DNA of 64,000 bases, taken from positions 248,001 to 312,000 of the forward strand of contig NZ_JAEA01000006.1 in NCBI RefSeq assembly GCF_000518665.1, given 5' to 3'. This stretch comes from Microvirga flocculans ATCC BAA-817 (GTDB lineage: Bacteria > Pseudomonadota > Alphaproteobacteria > Rhizobiales > Beijerinckiaceae). Below the pieces are notes generated by a model. That model was not told the origin of the DNA. It saw nothing but the letters and a program-made list of their open reading frames with translations, and searched no databases. The position numbers and the translations under genes are program-made. Below are positions 19,410-28,813 of the stretch, in pieces (the stretch's first letter is position 1; every line of letters begins with the position of its first letter).

Positions 19410-20127
19410 GCCTCTGCTGCAATTGTCCGGCGTGCACACGCATATCGGCCCCTACCACATCCTGCACGGGGTGGATTTCGCGATACCTTCGGGCCAGCTG
19501 ACGATGCTGCTCGGGCGCAACGGCGCGGGCAAGACGACGACGCTTCGCACGATCATGGGCCTGTGGCAGGCTTCGTCGGGCCAGATCCGGTTCGACGGCA
19601 AGGACATCACCTCAGCCTCCACCCCGGACATCGCGCGCGCGGGCATCGGCTACGTGCCGGAAGCCATGGGGATTTTCACCGATCTGACCGTGCGCGAGAA
19701 CATCGTGCTCGCAGCCCGCAGCGGCCCCGTCGACAAGAACAGACTCGACTGGATCCTGGGGCTTTTCCCCGCTCTCAAGCGCTTCTGGAACCTGCCTGCG
19801 GGCAATCTTTCCGGCGGGCAGAAGCAGATGCTCGCCATCGCCCGCGCCATCGCGGAGCCGCGCCGTCTCCTGCTCATCGACGAGCCCACCAAGGGGCTCG
19901 CTCCCGTGATGGTGCGCAGCATGATCGAGGCCTTCAAGGCCCTGAAGGCCGCAGGCGAGACGATCCTGCTCGTGGAGCAGAATTTCTACGCGGCATCGGC
20001 GCTGGGCGACAACGTGGTCGTCATGGACGACGGGCGCATCGTGCATTCCGGCGCCATGAGCGAGCTCGTGGCGGACAAAGCCCTGCAACAGCGCCTGCTC
20101 GGCCTTTCTCTGGATGCCCATCAATGA
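19402..20127 (+). CDS. Liv-type ABC transporter ATP-binding protein (LivF type)
   Basis: The 241-residue ATPase has Walker A GRNGAGKTT, signature LSGGQKQMLAIARA and Walker B LLLIDEPTKGLAP. The GYVPEAMGIFTDLTVREN segment is typical of LivF. Together with the overlapping LivG-type gene it forms the heterodimeric motor of the importer. Its stop overlaps the next permease start (ATGA), pointing to translational coupling. Confidence 0.91.
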   Translation: MTEPLLQLSGVHTHIGPYHILHGVDFAIPSGQLTMLLGRNGAGKTTTLRTIMGLWQASSGQIRFDGKDITSASTPDIARAGIGYVPEAMGIFTDLTVRENIVLAARSGPVDKNRLDWILGLFPALKRFWNLPAGNLSGGQKQMLAIARAIAEPRRLLLIDEPTKGLAPVMVRSMIEAFKALKAAGETILLVEQNFYAASALGDNVVVMDDGRIVHSGAMSELVADKALQQRLLGLSLDAHQ

Positions 20128-21146
20128 GTGACATGGCTGCCGAATCCAACACCCCGGCGGAGCTTCCCCGCGCCAAGACGGATTGGCTCCCGCTCGTCCT
20201 GATCCCGGCCCTGGCCCTCCTGGCGCTGCCCTTCGTCGGCAGCCCCTCCACCTGGGTGACGCTCACCGTCGCGGGCCTCGCCATGGGCATGATGATCTTT
20301 CTCATGGCGTCGGGGCTCACCCTCGTCTTCGGCCTGATGGACATCATCAATTTCGGCCATGGCGTGTTCATCTCCCTCGGCGCCTATGCCACGCTCCTCG
20401 TTCTCGGCCCTCTCGCGGGATGGGCGCAGGCGGATTCGCTCGGCCTGAACCTCGCTCTCCTGCTGCTGTGCATCCTGGCGGCCATGCTGGTGACGGGGCT
20501 CGTCGGCGCGGTCTTCGAACGAGTGATCGTCCGCCCGGTCTATGGCAGCCATCTGAAGCAGATCCTGGTGACCATGGGCGGGCTGATCGTCACCGAGCAG
20601 CTGATCCACGCGATCTGGGGCGCTTCGCCGATCCCGATCCCGCTGCCGCAATCCCTGCGCGGCGCCTTCGTGTTCGGCGACATCGTCATGGAGCGCTACC
20701 GCGTCGTGGCGGTCGTCATCGGCATCGCGGTCTTCCTCGGCATGGAGCTGCTCCTCAACCGCACGCGGATCGGCCTGCTCATCCGGGCCGGCGTCGAGAA
20801 CCCCGAAATGGTCGAGGCTCTGGGCTACCGCATCCGCCGCCTCTTCGTGAGCGTCTTCATCGCCGGATCGGCGCTCGCCGGACTCGGCGGCGTCATGTGG
20901 GCCTTCTACCGCCAGACGCTCACTGCCGGCATGGGCATGGAGGTGATGGTGCTGGTGTTCATCGTCATCATCATCGGCGGCCTCGGCTCCATCACCGGCT
21001 GCTTCGTCGGCTCCCTGCTCGTGGCCCTCGTCGCCAATTATGTCGGCTTCATCGAACCGAAGCTGGCGCTGATCTCCAACATCCTCGTCATGGCCCTCGT
21101 CCTGATCTGGCGTCCGCAGGGCCTCTTTCCGGTAGCGCGTCGATGA
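20124..21146 (+). CDS. Liv-type ABC transporter permease (LivH type)
   Basis: The 340-residue membrane protein has about eight spans. It carries the LivH hallmarks GLTLVFGLMDIINFGHG (about 66-82) and the GGLGSITGCFVGSLL loop near residue 285-299. The ATG overlaps the LivF-type stop in an ATGA junction. It forms the translocation pore with the LivM-type protein encoded next, again with an ATGA overlap. Confidence 0.91.
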   Translation: MSDMAAESNTPAELPRAKTDWLPLVLIPALALLALPFVGSPSTWVTLTVAGLAMGMMIFLMASGLTLVFGLMDIINFGHGVFISLGAYATLLVLGPLAGWAQADSLGLNLALLLLCILAAMLVTGLVGAVFERVIVRPVYGSHLKQILVTMGGLIVTEQLIHAIWGASPIPIPLPQSLRGAFVFGDIVMERYRVVAVVIGIAVFLGMELLLNRTRIGLLIRAGVENPEMVEALGYRIRRLFVSVFIAGSALAGLGGVMWAFYRQTLTAGMGMEVMVLVFIVIIIGGLGSITGCFVGSLLVALVANYVGFIEPKLALISNILVMALVLIWRPQGLFPVARR

Positions 21147-22255
21147 CCTCATCCCCGGCCCTTCCCTTCGACGAAACCCGCCGGCAGGGCGGGTTCCTGA
21201 GTGCGGTCCTGTCCTCGGACCTGCCCCGTTCGCGGGTGCTGAGCGTCGTTCTGCTCGCGATCCTGCTGGTCCTGGCCACCACGCCGTTCGTCTTCTCCGG
21301 CAGCCAGCCCATCGGCACGGCGGCGAAGATCTGCGTCTTCATCGTGCTGGTGGCGAGCTACGACCTTCTGCTCGGCTATTCCGGCATCGTTTCGTTCGCT
21401 CACACCATGTTCTTTGGCATCGGCGGCTATGGCATCGCCATCGCGCTCGAACGCCTGGGCCCCACCTGGGGTTCGGCCGCCATCGGCCTGGTTGCGGCCC
21501 TGGCCCTTTCGGCCGTGCTGGCCGTGGCCATCGGCCTCCTCTCGCTCAGGGTGCGGGCCATCTTCTTCTCCATGATCACCCTGGCCGTGGCCTCCGCCGC
21601 CGCGGTGCTGGCCTCTCAGCTGTCGTCCCTCACGGGCGGCGAGGACGGATTGTCGTTTCAGCTGCCGCAGGCGCTCCGCCCGGCCTTCCGGCTCCTCTCC
21701 GAGCCTCTTTTCGGAACCGCGGTCAATGGGCGGCTGCTGGCTTACTATCTCGTCTTCTTCGTCTCGCTGCTGGTCTTCCTGACTCTCCTGCGCATCGTGA
21801 ACTCGCCTTTCGGGCGCGTGCTCCAGGCGATCCGCGAGAACGAGTTCCGGGCCGAAGCCCTCGGTTATCGCGTCGTGGCCTACCGGACGGCGGCCTCCGT
21901 CATCTCCGCCCTGGCGGCGACAATCGCCGGCGCGCTCATGGCGCTGTGGCTGCGTTATAACGGGCCGGACACCACCCTCTCGTTCTCGATCATGGTCGAC
22001 ATCCTGCTGATGGTCGTCATCGGCGGCATGGGAACCATGTATGGCGCGGTCATCGGCGCGGCGCTCTTCGTTCTGGCGCAAAGCTACCTGCAGGTCCTGA
22101 TGGAGGCCGGAAGCTCGGCTCTCGCCGGTCTTCCGCTGCTCCCCAACCTCATCCACCCCGACCGCTGGCTCCTGTGGCTCGGCGCGCTGTTCGTCATCAG
22201 CGTCTATGCCTTCCCGGGAGGAATCGTCGGCCGTTTGCGGCGCGCGGTCCCATAA
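21143..22255 (+). CDS. Liv-type ABC transporter permease (LivM type)
   Basis: The 370-residue membrane protein carries the LivM pattern: YDLLLGYSGIVSFAHTMFFG (about 74-93), REN-FRAEALGYRV in the coupling region, and GGMGTMYGAVIGA in the last third. About ten spans are predicted from hydrophobicity, with an N-terminal cytoplasmic stretch of some 35 residues. It is the last gene of the operon; 61 bp separate it from the Gre-family gene. Confidence 0.91.
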   Translation: MTSSPALPFDETRRQGGFLSAVLSSDLPRSRVLSVVLLAILLVLATTPFVFSGSQPIGTAAKICVFIVLVASYDLLLGYSGIVSFAHTMFFGIGGYGIAIALERLGPTWGSAAIGLVAALALSAVLAVAIGLLSLRVRAIFFSMITLAVASAAAVLASQLSSLTGGEDGLSFQLPQALRPAFRLLSEPLFGTAVNGRLLAYYLVFFVSLLVFLTLLRIVNSPFGRVLQAIRENEFRAEALGYRVVAYRTAASVISALAATIAGALMALWLRYNGPDTTLSFSIMVDILLMVVIGGMGTMYGAVIGAALFVLAQSYLQVLMEAGSSALAGLPLLPNLIHPDRWLLWLGALFVISVYAFPGGIVGRLRRAVP

Positions 22256-22316
22256 GAGCTAGCCGGGAAACTTAGCAGGCTCGGAACCGTTTATCCGAAG
22301 ATCGGAGGAAGCGCCC

Positions 22317-22784
22317 ATGAGCCGTGCCTTTGTTCGCGAGTCCGAGGGTGGCGAAGCTTTCGAGGATTTGCCGGACCGCCCCGTCAGCCCACACCACCTG
22401 GTGACGCCATCGGGCCTTGCCCGGATGGATCAGGCGATCGAAGACCTGAACAAACGCCTCGCCGAGGCCCAGGGCACCGGTGACAAGGCTGAGATCGCCC
22501 GTCTCTCCCGCGACCTGCGCTACTGGTCCCTGCGCAGAGCCTCGGCGGAGGTTGCGCCCGTTCCAACGGACACGGAGCATGTCCGTGTCGGCTCGAAAGT
22601 CACTTTCGAACGGGAGGACGGACGGCAGCAGACCTACCGGATCGTCGGAGAGGATGAGGCGAACCCGGCCGAAGGGACGATCTCCTACGTGTCGCCCCTC
22701 GCCCAGGCGCTCATGGGCAAGGAGGTCGGCGATACCGTGCCGGTCGGACAAGCCACGGCGGAGATTGTCGCCATCGACATCTGA
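22317..22784 (+). CDS. GreA/GreB-family transcription factor
   Basis: The 155-residue protein has an N-terminal segment that can form the Gre coiled coil (about 27-78) and a C-terminal FKBP-like domain (about 85-155) with VRVGSKVTFERED, YRIVGEDEA and YVSPLAQALMGKEVGD. Gre factors enter the RNA polymerase secondary channel and stimulate transcript cleavage. Here the coiled coil is compact, so it could also be a Gre-like regulator of the Rnk type. A strong GGAGG site precedes the ATG. A bidirectional terminator follows the stop. Confidence 0.85.
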   Translation: MSRAFVRESEGGEAFEDLPDRPVSPHHLVTPSGLARMDQAIEDLNKRLAEAQGTGDKAEIARLSRDLRYWSLRRASAEVAPVPTDTEHVRVGSKVTFEREDGRQQTYRIVGEDEANPAEGTISYVSPLAQALMGKEVGDTVPVGQATAEIVAIDI

Positions 22785-22795
22785 AGCTGCGAAGC

Positions 22796-22818
22796 CCCTG
22801 CCTTCAGTTCAGGCAGGG
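22796..22818. terminator. bidirectional terminator between convergent genes
   Basis: An 8-bp stem CCCTGCCT/AGGCAGGG (22796-22803 with 22811-22818) with a 7-nt loop is followed by TCTTTC on the plus strand. It lies 12 nt after the Gre-family stop. The convergent MscS-type stop codon sits within its right arm. Confidence 0.65.
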
Positions 22819-24584
22819 TCTTTCAGCGCCACTACATTGGTGGCCGAGGCATCCTCGGTCACGGCCGTGCGAGCCAGCATGTGGTCGCGGAGCATCAGGT
22901 CGATATCCTGCTGGATCTGCAGGAAATCGTCCCATTTCGAGGTGGCGATCAGAGCATGGATCTCGACCTTCGGCTTTTCCTCGTGGCCTTCGCGCAGTCT
23001 GACCCGGACCGACCCGCGCTCGATCTTCGGGTGCTCCGCGACAAGGGCGGCAATCGCCTCGATCTCATGCCGGATCGCCGCAGCATCCGAGGCCGCAAGC
23101 CCCACCACCCGGTCATAGGGCATGCGGTCGCGACTGGTCAGGTTGATGATGTTCATATTGACGAAGGTCGCGTTCGGAATCGTGATGAGGGTCCGGTCGA
23201 GCCCCCTGATGCGTGTCGAGCGTATCCCGATTTCCTCGACACGGCCCTCGAGATTGCCGAACCGGCAAAGGTCGCCTACGCGAACGGGCCGGTCCGCATA
23301 GAGGATCAGGCCGCCGATGAAGTTCTCCAGCGTCGGCTTCGCGGCGAGAGCGACGGCGAGGCCGCCGACGCCGAGGCCTGCGAGAAGACCGGCCAGCGGA
23401 ATCCCGAGATGGGAGGCGCCGTAGATCAGGAGGACGATGGCGCCGGAAAGACCGGCAAGACGGATGGCAGCCCTGGCGAGATGGGCGTCGATGCTTTGCG
23501 TCGCGGAAAGATAGAGCCTGCCGGCAAGCGTATTGGAGAAGGCGAGAATCGCCCAGATCATGGCGATATACGCGATGCCCTCGGCGATCTCCTCGATCCT
23601 GCTGTTGACTTGGCCCGTCAGGTTGATCTGGTTGTCGATCATGTAGCGCACGAACAGCGCGGCCACCGCTACGGTTCCTGGCGTAATCGAGTTGGCGAGA
23701 ACCTGCACCGTTCCGCTCTGCGAGGCGCTGGCGGCGCGCGCCAGAGAATGCATGCCGACGACCGATCCGACCGCAAGGCCCGTCACGAGAATGAACGCGA
23801 TCCATTGCCAGATCGCCTGTCCCTCGATCTCGATCCGCAGGGATTCCGGCAGGGCCTCGATCACGCTGAACGATTTCGGCGGCAGCAGATGGCCGGGCGA
23901 CTGGCTGAAGAAGTCGTAGAAATCTTCCTGCGTTCCGCTCGCGTTAGGCACGTTGCGGATCCGGCGGTAGACATTCTCGAGCTGGCCCACCGTCTCGCTG
24001 GAGAAAAGGTATTCTCCCGCTCTGGGCCCGTCTGCCATGCGCGCGATGCGGATTTCCGTTCCGGGCACATTCCAGTTCGGCAGCGGCTTTCCCGCGAGAT
24101 CCTCGTCGCCGGGAATGCTGCGTGCTTCGGGGAGCGGAACCCGGTCGAGGATCTCCTTCAACAGCAGCACCGCTTCGAGCCGTCGATGTTCGAGCTCGAC
24201 CGGAGGAATATCCCGCAGATCCAGGGTTCGGGAAGCTCTGGACAGCAAGGCGTCGGCTTCCGCAACCTTTCCCGCAACGCTCTCGCTCCAGAACAGGCCA
24301 GGCTCGGACCTGTTCTCCCGGTACGCCTCCATGAGCACGCGGGTGGCCCGCGCGACATCGGCGCGGAAACCCTCGATGGTCGCCCTGGGACTCGATGTCT
24401 GCACAGGGGCGATGAAGCTGAGATTGCCGAGCGCCCGGGGCGCCCCCAGGAACTGGAGAGCGATGAACAGAACGACCAGAAGCGTTGCGACCAGAGGAAC
24501 GGCCATCTCTTGAAGGGGCCGTTGCGAGGAGGCGGTCATGGCGCGCTCCCGTTCGTCGATGCGTCGAAACGTTTCGCGATCCAT
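22809..24584 (-). CDS. MscS-family mechanosensitive channel with large N-terminal periplasmic region
   Basis: The 591-residue protein has an N-terminal membrane span (about 28-47) and a hydrophilic, probably periplasmic region (about 50-255). Four or five spans and the MscS pore and beta domains follow (about 330-590). The pore helix is Gly/Ala-rich (GLLAGLGVGGLAVALAAKPTLENF in pieces near 390-413), followed by the beta-domain motif TLITIPNATFVNMNIINL (about 470-487). It is larger than E. coli MscS (286 residues). It should open at membrane tension and release osmolytes. It may be expressed alone. Confidence 0.9.
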   Translation of the reverse strand: MDRETFRRIDERERAMTASSQRPLQEMAVPLVATLLVVLFIALQFLGAPRALGNLSFIAPVQTSSPRATIEGFRADVARATRVLMEAYRENRSEPGLFWSESVAGKVAEADALLSRASRTLDLRDIPPVELEHRRLEAVLLLKEILDRVPLPEARSIPGDEDLAGKPLPNWNVPGTEIRIARMADGPRAGEYLFSSETVGQLENVYRRIRNVPNASGTQEDFYDFFSQSPGHLLPPKSFSVIEALPESLRIEIEGQAIWQWIAFILVTGLAVGSVVGMHSLARAASASQSGTVQVLANSITPGTVAVAALFVRYMIDNQINLTGQVNSRIEEIAEGIAYIAMIWAILAFSNTLAGRLYLSATQSIDAHLARAAIRLAGLSGAIVLLIYGASHLGIPLAGLLAGLGVGGLAVALAAKPTLENFIGGLILYADRPVRVGDLCRFGNLEGRVEEIGIRSTRIRGLDRTLITIPNATFVNMNIINLTSRDRMPYDRVVGLAASDAAAIRHEIEAIAALVAEHPKIERGSVRVRLREGHEEKPKVEIHALIATSKWDDFLQIQQDIDLMLRDHMLARTAVTEDASATNVVALKDPA

Positions 24585-24638
24585 GGCCCTCGGTCGCCAC
24601 CAGGAGGATTCTTCCTCATGCTGCCCGCTCCTGACATC

Positions 24639-26135
24639 TCAGGAAGCGGCGGCTGTATCGTCGTCCTTGATCGACTCATAATAGGCCCGCTTCGCTTCAT
24701 ACATCATGAGATCGGCCCGCCTGACCACCGCCTCCAGCCTTTCTCCCGGCTGGCTCGTGGCCGCTCCCATGGAAAAGCTCAAAGGCATCCCGGTATAGAA
24801 CTGATTGTTGACCTCGATCAGGTTCTCGATGCTGTCCAACACGACCTTACCGTCCCGCTCGTCCGTTCCCGGCATCAGCAGCACGAACTCGTCGCCTCCG
24901 ATCCTGGCCGCGCAGGAGGGCTTGTCGACGGCCTTGCTCAACACCTCGCCGGCGCGGCGCAGGAGAGCATCGCCGGCCGCATGCCCGAGCTGATCGTTGG
25001 CCGCCTTCAATCCGTTCAGGTCGATGACGATGATGGTGACGGGAAACGGCCCCTTGCGCTCCAGGCGGTTGAGTTCATCGACGTAGAAGGAGCGGTTGTA
25101 GAGCTTGGTCAGCACGTCGTGCTTGCCGAGATACTCCAGGTAAGCCTCGGCTCGCTTGCGGGCGGTGATGTCGGTCAGCGCGACCTGAACCAGCGACCAA
25201 TCTGCCTCGTAGCCGGGCAGCACGGAGAATTGCAGATGGAGGTGAAGCTCGTCTCCGGCGAGGGAGTAGTTGACCACTTCGCGCTGCTGGAAGATCTTTC
25301 CGTTCCAGAGGTCGATCAGCTGCTCCTTGAAGTGATCGCGCATCTCATCGCGAAAGACGTCGCCGAGGCGCCGCAGGAGCGTATCCTTGTCAGGGGAGGC
25401 GAAGAGCTCCAATGTATGCTGGTTGACATCGATCACGCGGATCTCACTCATGCATCGCATCACGAACTCCGGATGCACGTCGGTGAACACGCGAAAGTCG
25501 ACGATGCCCTGACGGCGCACATCCTCGAGCAGGTTCTTGACGCTGCTGAAATCCTCCACCCACAGCGACACGGGAGAATGCTCGAAAAGCCCCCGCGCGT
25601 AGGTTTCGCTGGCGGCCAGCCGACGCCTTGCCGTCTCGCGCTCCGTCACATCCTCGATGGCGATCAACACCCGGTTCCAGCTGTCCTCGTGTCCCGGGAG
25701 CACACTGCCTTTGAGCTGGATGTCGAGCCGCTTGCCCGACAGGGTGTAATTGACCGTATTGCTGAAGAACTCCGTTTGCCCGTCCCAAAGCTGAACAAGC
25801 TCATCGATATGAGCCTTGAGCATGTCATTGCGGAAGATCTCGCCGAGATTGTCGATCAGGTGGGGCAGATCGTTCGCCTCGAAAAGACTGAGCGTCTTGC
25901 GGTTCACCTTGATGACTCGGATCAGGCTGGAGCAGGTCTCGACCCGCGCTGTGTCCTCCAGCAAATACTCCCTGAGCGAGGCGACACCCGCCCGCCGCCA
26001 CTCATCGAAGAGTGCCTTCAGACCGCTGTAATCCTCGAGCCACAGAGAAACGGGAGCCAATTCGAACATTTCAGCATCGTCATGCCGCTCGCCGGCCAGC
26101 GGAGCGTCTGAACCCTTGGTGCTGGATTGAAGCAT
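24639..26135 (-). CDS. diguanylate cyclase with two tandem PAS-like domains
   Basis: The 498-residue cytoplasmic protein has two clearly duplicated sensor domains (about 22-166 and 183-327). Each begins FE-x2-PVSLW-x-ED and ends in an ED/TDVTxR-type PAS exit motif. A GGDEF domain follows (about 335-490). The catalytic RIGGDEF (411-417) is intact, so c-di-GMP synthesis is expected. The inhibitory RxxD site expected at 404-407 reads DKPS, so product inhibition through the canonical I-site is unlikely. No membrane span is seen. Ligand of the PAS pair unknown. Confidence 0.92.
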   Translation of the reverse strand: MLQSSTKGSDAPLAGERHDDAEMFELAPVSLWLEDYSGLKALFDEWRRAGVASLREYLLEDTARVETCSSLIRVIKVNRKTLSLFEANDLPHLIDNLGEIFRNDMLKAHIDELVQLWDGQTEFFSNTVNYTLSGKRLDIQLKGSVLPGHEDSWNRVLIAIEDVTERETARRRLAASETYARGLFEHSPVSLWVEDFSSVKNLLEDVRRQGIVDFRVFTDVHPEFVMRCMSEIRVIDVNQHTLELFASPDKDTLLRRLGDVFRDEMRDHFKEQLIDLWNGKIFQQREVVNYSLAGDELHLHLQFSVLPGYEADWSLVQVALTDITARKRAEAYLEYLGKHDVLTKLYNRSFYVDELNRLERKGPFPVTIIVIDLNGLKAANDQLGHAAGDALLRRAGEVLSKAVDKPSCAARIGGDEFVLLMPGTDERDGKVVLDSIENLIEVNNQFYTGMPLSFSMGAATSQPGERLEAVVRRADLMMYEAKRAYYESIKDDDTAAAS

Positions 26136-26222
26136 GGCCCCTCTTAAGACACGTCTGATTCGTCCTCGCAGTTCAGCCTTTCAGGGTCATGTAATACTAG
26201 ATCAAAGAATCGAATTTCTTTG

Positions 26223-26259
26223 CTCCTGGCGGCGCGTGAAAGTCAGGCACCGCCAGGAG
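26223..26259. terminator. inverted repeat downstream of the aromatic-acid operon
   Basis: A perfect 10-bp stem CTCCTGGCGG/CCGCCAGGAG (26223-26232 with 26250-26259) with a 17-nt loop lies 79 bp past the RidA stop. It is the likely 3' end structure of the minus-strand aromatic operon, but no T-run follows. Confidence 0.45.
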
Positions 26260-26337
26260 AATTCCCTCTCCGCGGCAACGGTCGCATCTGGTGCGCAGAA
26301 TATGTCGTCGGGACGGCGCTCGGCACCGAAATGCGGT

Positions 26338-26784
26338 TCAGCGGCCGGGCACGACGGCCGTCGCCTCGACTTCGAGGCGGGCCGCCTTCTCCACGAGGCG
26401 GACCACCTGAACGAGGGCCATGGCCGGATAATGGGTCCCGAGCACTTCCCGGTAGGCTCGCCCCAGCTCGCGCAGGTTGGCAAGGTACTCGTCCATATCG
26501 ACCACGTACCAGGTCAGCCGCACCAGATGTCGGGGCTCGGCCCCGCCTTCGGCCAGGATGGTGCGGATATTCTCCAGCACCTGGCGGGCCTGGGCCACGA
26601 AGCCGTCCGCAAAAGCGCCGGTCTCGTCCCAGCCGACGATGCCGCCGGTGACCACGATTCTTCCTTCGGCCATCATGCCGTTGGCATAGCCTTTCGGCAC
26701 CGGCCAATGTTTCGGGTTCAGGACTTCGGGCCCGTCATCGACGGCAGACAAGGGAGTTTCTCCAATAGCGGTTGTCATTGGCAT
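26338..26784 (-). CDS. RidA-family (YjgF/L-PSP) enamine/imine deaminase
   Basis: The 148-residue protein has the RidA core: YANGMMAEGRIVVTGGIVGWD, QVLENIRTILAEGGA and LVRLTWYVVDMDEY (all shown in short pieces of the fold), ending LVEKAARLEVEATAV with the family's late glutamate. RidA proteins hydrolyse enamine/imine intermediates; relatives act as 2-aminomuconate deaminases. As the last gene of the aminobenzoyl-CoA-type operon, 6 bp after the acyl-CoA dehydrogenase, it could release ammonia from an imine made after ring reduction. That role is an inference. A second ATG (26778) has better ribosome-site spacing. Confidence 0.87.
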   Translation of the reverse strand: MPMTTAIGETPLSAVDDGPEVLNPKHWPVPKGYANGMMAEGRIVVTGGIVGWDETGAFADGFVAQARQVLENIRTILAEGGAEPRHLVRLTWYVVDMDEYLANLRELGRAYREVLGTHYPAMALVQVVRLVEKAARLEVEATAVVPGR

Positions 26785-26790
26785 AATCCC

Positions 26791-27975
26791 TTACTTTAGA
26801 GGCTTCGATCCGAGCATCTTCAGAATCTCGCGGGCGATCACGACCTTTTGGACCTCCGTAGCGCCCTCGTAAATCCGCAGCGCCCGGATCTCGCGGTAAA
26901 GTTCCTCAACCTTCACGCCCCGCATCACGCCGAGCCCTCCGAAAATCTGAACAGCCTTGTCGATGACGCTCTGCGCGGCCTCCGTTGCATACATCTTGGC
27001 CATGGCCGCCTCACGCGTCACGCGCGAAGCTCCCCGGTCCTTGGTCCAGGCCGCCCGATAAACGAGCAGCGCGGCAGCATCGACATGGGTCGCCATGTCG
27101 GCCAATGCGGCTTGCGTCATCTGCAATTCGCCCAACGGAGCGCCGAACAGCTTGCGCGTGGATGCATGCTGCAGAGCCTCGACCAATGCGCGGCGCGCGA
27201 GCCCGAGCGCCGCCGCTCCCACAGTCGAGCGGAAAACGTCGAGGGTCGCCATGGCAACCTTGAACCCTTCGCCCGGCCCGCCGATCCGGTTGGAAAGCGG
27301 GACCCGGCAGTTCTCGAAGCGCAATGTCGCAAGCGGATGCGGAGCAATGACCTCGATGCGGTTCTCGATCGTCAGACCCAGCGCTTGCGCATCGACCACG
27401 TAAGCGGACAGGCCTTTCGCACCCGGAGCCTCTCCCGAGCGCGCGAAGACGACGTAATGATCGGCAATGCCACCATTGGAGATCCAGGTCTTGACGCCAT
27501 CGAGACGGACATGATCCGAACCGTCCGGCGATGCCGTCGTGCTCATGGCGGCCACATCGGACCCGGCTTCCGGCTCGGACAGCGCGAAGGCGGCAATGGC
27601 CTCGCCGCGCGCTACCGCCGGCAGATAGCGCGCCTTCATCGCATCGGAGCCGAACAGGGTGATCGGTCCTGTTCCAAGTCCCTGCATGGCGAAAGCGAAA
27701 TCGGCCAGGCCGTCCTGGTAAGACAGGATCTCACGCGCAAGGCATAGGGTGCGGACATCGAAGCTTTCGGAGAGCCCGCCATAGGCCTGCGGCACGACGG
27801 CCCTGAGCCAGCCGCCTTCGCCCAGGCGCCGCACGAGGCGGCGGCAGGAGGCATCGGTGTCGTGATGCTCGACGAGAGGATGAACCTCCTTTGTCGCCCA
27901 GACGCGTAAATCCTCAGCAAAACGGCGATGACGATCCTCGAAGAACGGCCATGAAAGAAAGCTCGCGTCGATCAC
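26791..27975 (-). CDS. acyl-CoA dehydrogenase
   Basis: The 394-residue flavoprotein has the family pattern: [15 protein letters not shown] (about 134-148) for FAD and substrate binding, the [11 protein letters not shown] loop, and the C-terminal [14 protein letters not shown] segment holding the usual catalytic glutamate. It should introduce a 2,3-double bond into an acyl-CoA and reduce an electron-transfer flavoprotein, here presumably in the beta-oxidation-like steps of the aromatic pathway. GTG start with AAAGGAG upstream; the crotonase stop lies within the same ribosome-site region, so the genes are coupled. Confidence 0.92.
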   Translation of the reverse strand: MIDASFLSWPFFEDRHRRFAEDLRVWATKEVHPLVEHHDTDASCRRLVRRLGEGGWLRAVVPQAYGGLSESFDVRTLCLAREILSYQDGLADFAFAMQGLGTGPITLFGSDAMKARYLPAVARGEAIAAFALSEPEAGSDVAAMSTTASPDGSDHVRLDGVKTWISNGGIADHYVVFARSGEAPGAKGLSAYVVDAQALGLTIENRIEVIAPHPLATLRFENCRVPLSNRIGGPGEGFKVAMATLDVFRSTVGAAALGLARRALVEALQHASTRKLFGAPLGELQMTQAALADMATHVDAAALLVYRAAWTKDRGASRVTREAAMAKMYATEAAQSVIDKAVQIFGGLGVMRGVKVEELYREIRALRIYEGATEVQKVVIAREILKMLGSKPLK

Positions 27976-27976
27976 G

Positions 27977-28813
27977 TCAATCTCCTTTGAAGACGGGCTT
28001 TTCCTTCGCCGCGAAGGCCCGATAGGCGCGCGCGAAGTCTTCCGTCGTCATGCACAGGGCCTGCGCCACGGCTTCGGCCTCGATGGCCTCCTCGACGGAC
28101 ATGGCCCATTCCATCGCGAGCATGCGCTTGGTCATCGTATTGGCATAGGTCGGGCCCGTGCCGATCATCCGCGCGAGAGCCCCCGCCTCGCCCAGAAGCT
28201 CCTCGGGGCCGACGATGCGGCTGAAGAAACCCCAACGCTCCCCCTCCTCCGCGCTCATGAAGCGGCCGGTATAGAGAAGTTCCGAGGCGCGGCCCTGGCC
28301 GATGATGCGGGGAAGGATGGCACAGGCGCCCATGTCGCACCCCGCAAGGCCGACCTTGTTAAACAGAAACGCCACCTTGGCTCCGGGTGCCGCGAGACGG
28401 ATATCGGATGCCATGGCGATGATGGCTCCCGCGCCAGCGCAGATCCCTTCGACCGCTGCAACGATGGGCTGCGGCGCAGCGCGCATGGCCTTCACCAGCT
28501 CGCCAGTCATGCGCGTGAAGGCGGTGAGGCCTTTCGTGTCCATCTCGACCAGCGGACCGATGATCTCGAACACGTCCCCGCCCGACGAGAAATTCCCGCC
28601 CGCGCCGGTGACGACGATGGCTTTGACCTCTTCGTCCTTGGTGCAGGCGTGGAAGACATCGGTCAGCTCGCGATAGCTTTCGAAGGTGAGCGGGTTCTTC
28701 TTCTCCGGCCGGTTGAGGGTGATCGTCGCGACGGGCCCATCGACGGACAGAAGAAAGTGGCGCGGCTCATAGGTTCTGAGCGGCAGAGAGACGCTGTTGG
28801 CAAACTGCATCAT
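27977..28813 (-). CDS. crotonase-family enoyl-CoA hydratase/hydrolase, atypical active site
   Basis: The 278-residue protein is a crotonase: [10 protein letters not shown] and [17 protein letters not shown] form the oxyanion-hole region. Both glutamates used by classical enoyl-CoA hydratases appear to be replaced: the first position reads Ile in GAGAI, the second falls in a FLFNK segment. An aspartate is present in the nearby GLAGCDMGA loop, where several non-hydratase crotonases place their catalytic acid. It may therefore be a ring-opening hydrolase or isomerase rather than a hydratase. It overlaps the MarR gene by 4 bp (ATGA). Confidence 0.86.
   Translation of the reverse strand: MMQFANSVSLPLRTYEPRHFLLSVDGPVATITLNRPEKKNPLTFESYRELTDVFHACTKDEEVKAIVVTGAGGNFSSGGDVFEIIGPLVEMDTKGLTAFTRMTGELVKAMRAAPQPIVAAVEGICAGAGAIIAMASDIRLAAPGAKVAFLFNKVGLAGCDMGACAILPRIIGQGRASELLYTGRFMSAEEGERWGFFSRIVGPEELLGEAGALARMIGTGPTYANTMTKRMLAMEWAMSVEEAIEAEAVAQALCMTTEDFARAYRAFAAKEKPVFKGD

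Noticed and set aside
22881..26111. Open reading frame of about 1080 codons on the plus strand
   Set aside because: It is antisense to the MscS channel and the diguanylate cyclase, crosses their intergenic gap, and has no motif or ribosome site.
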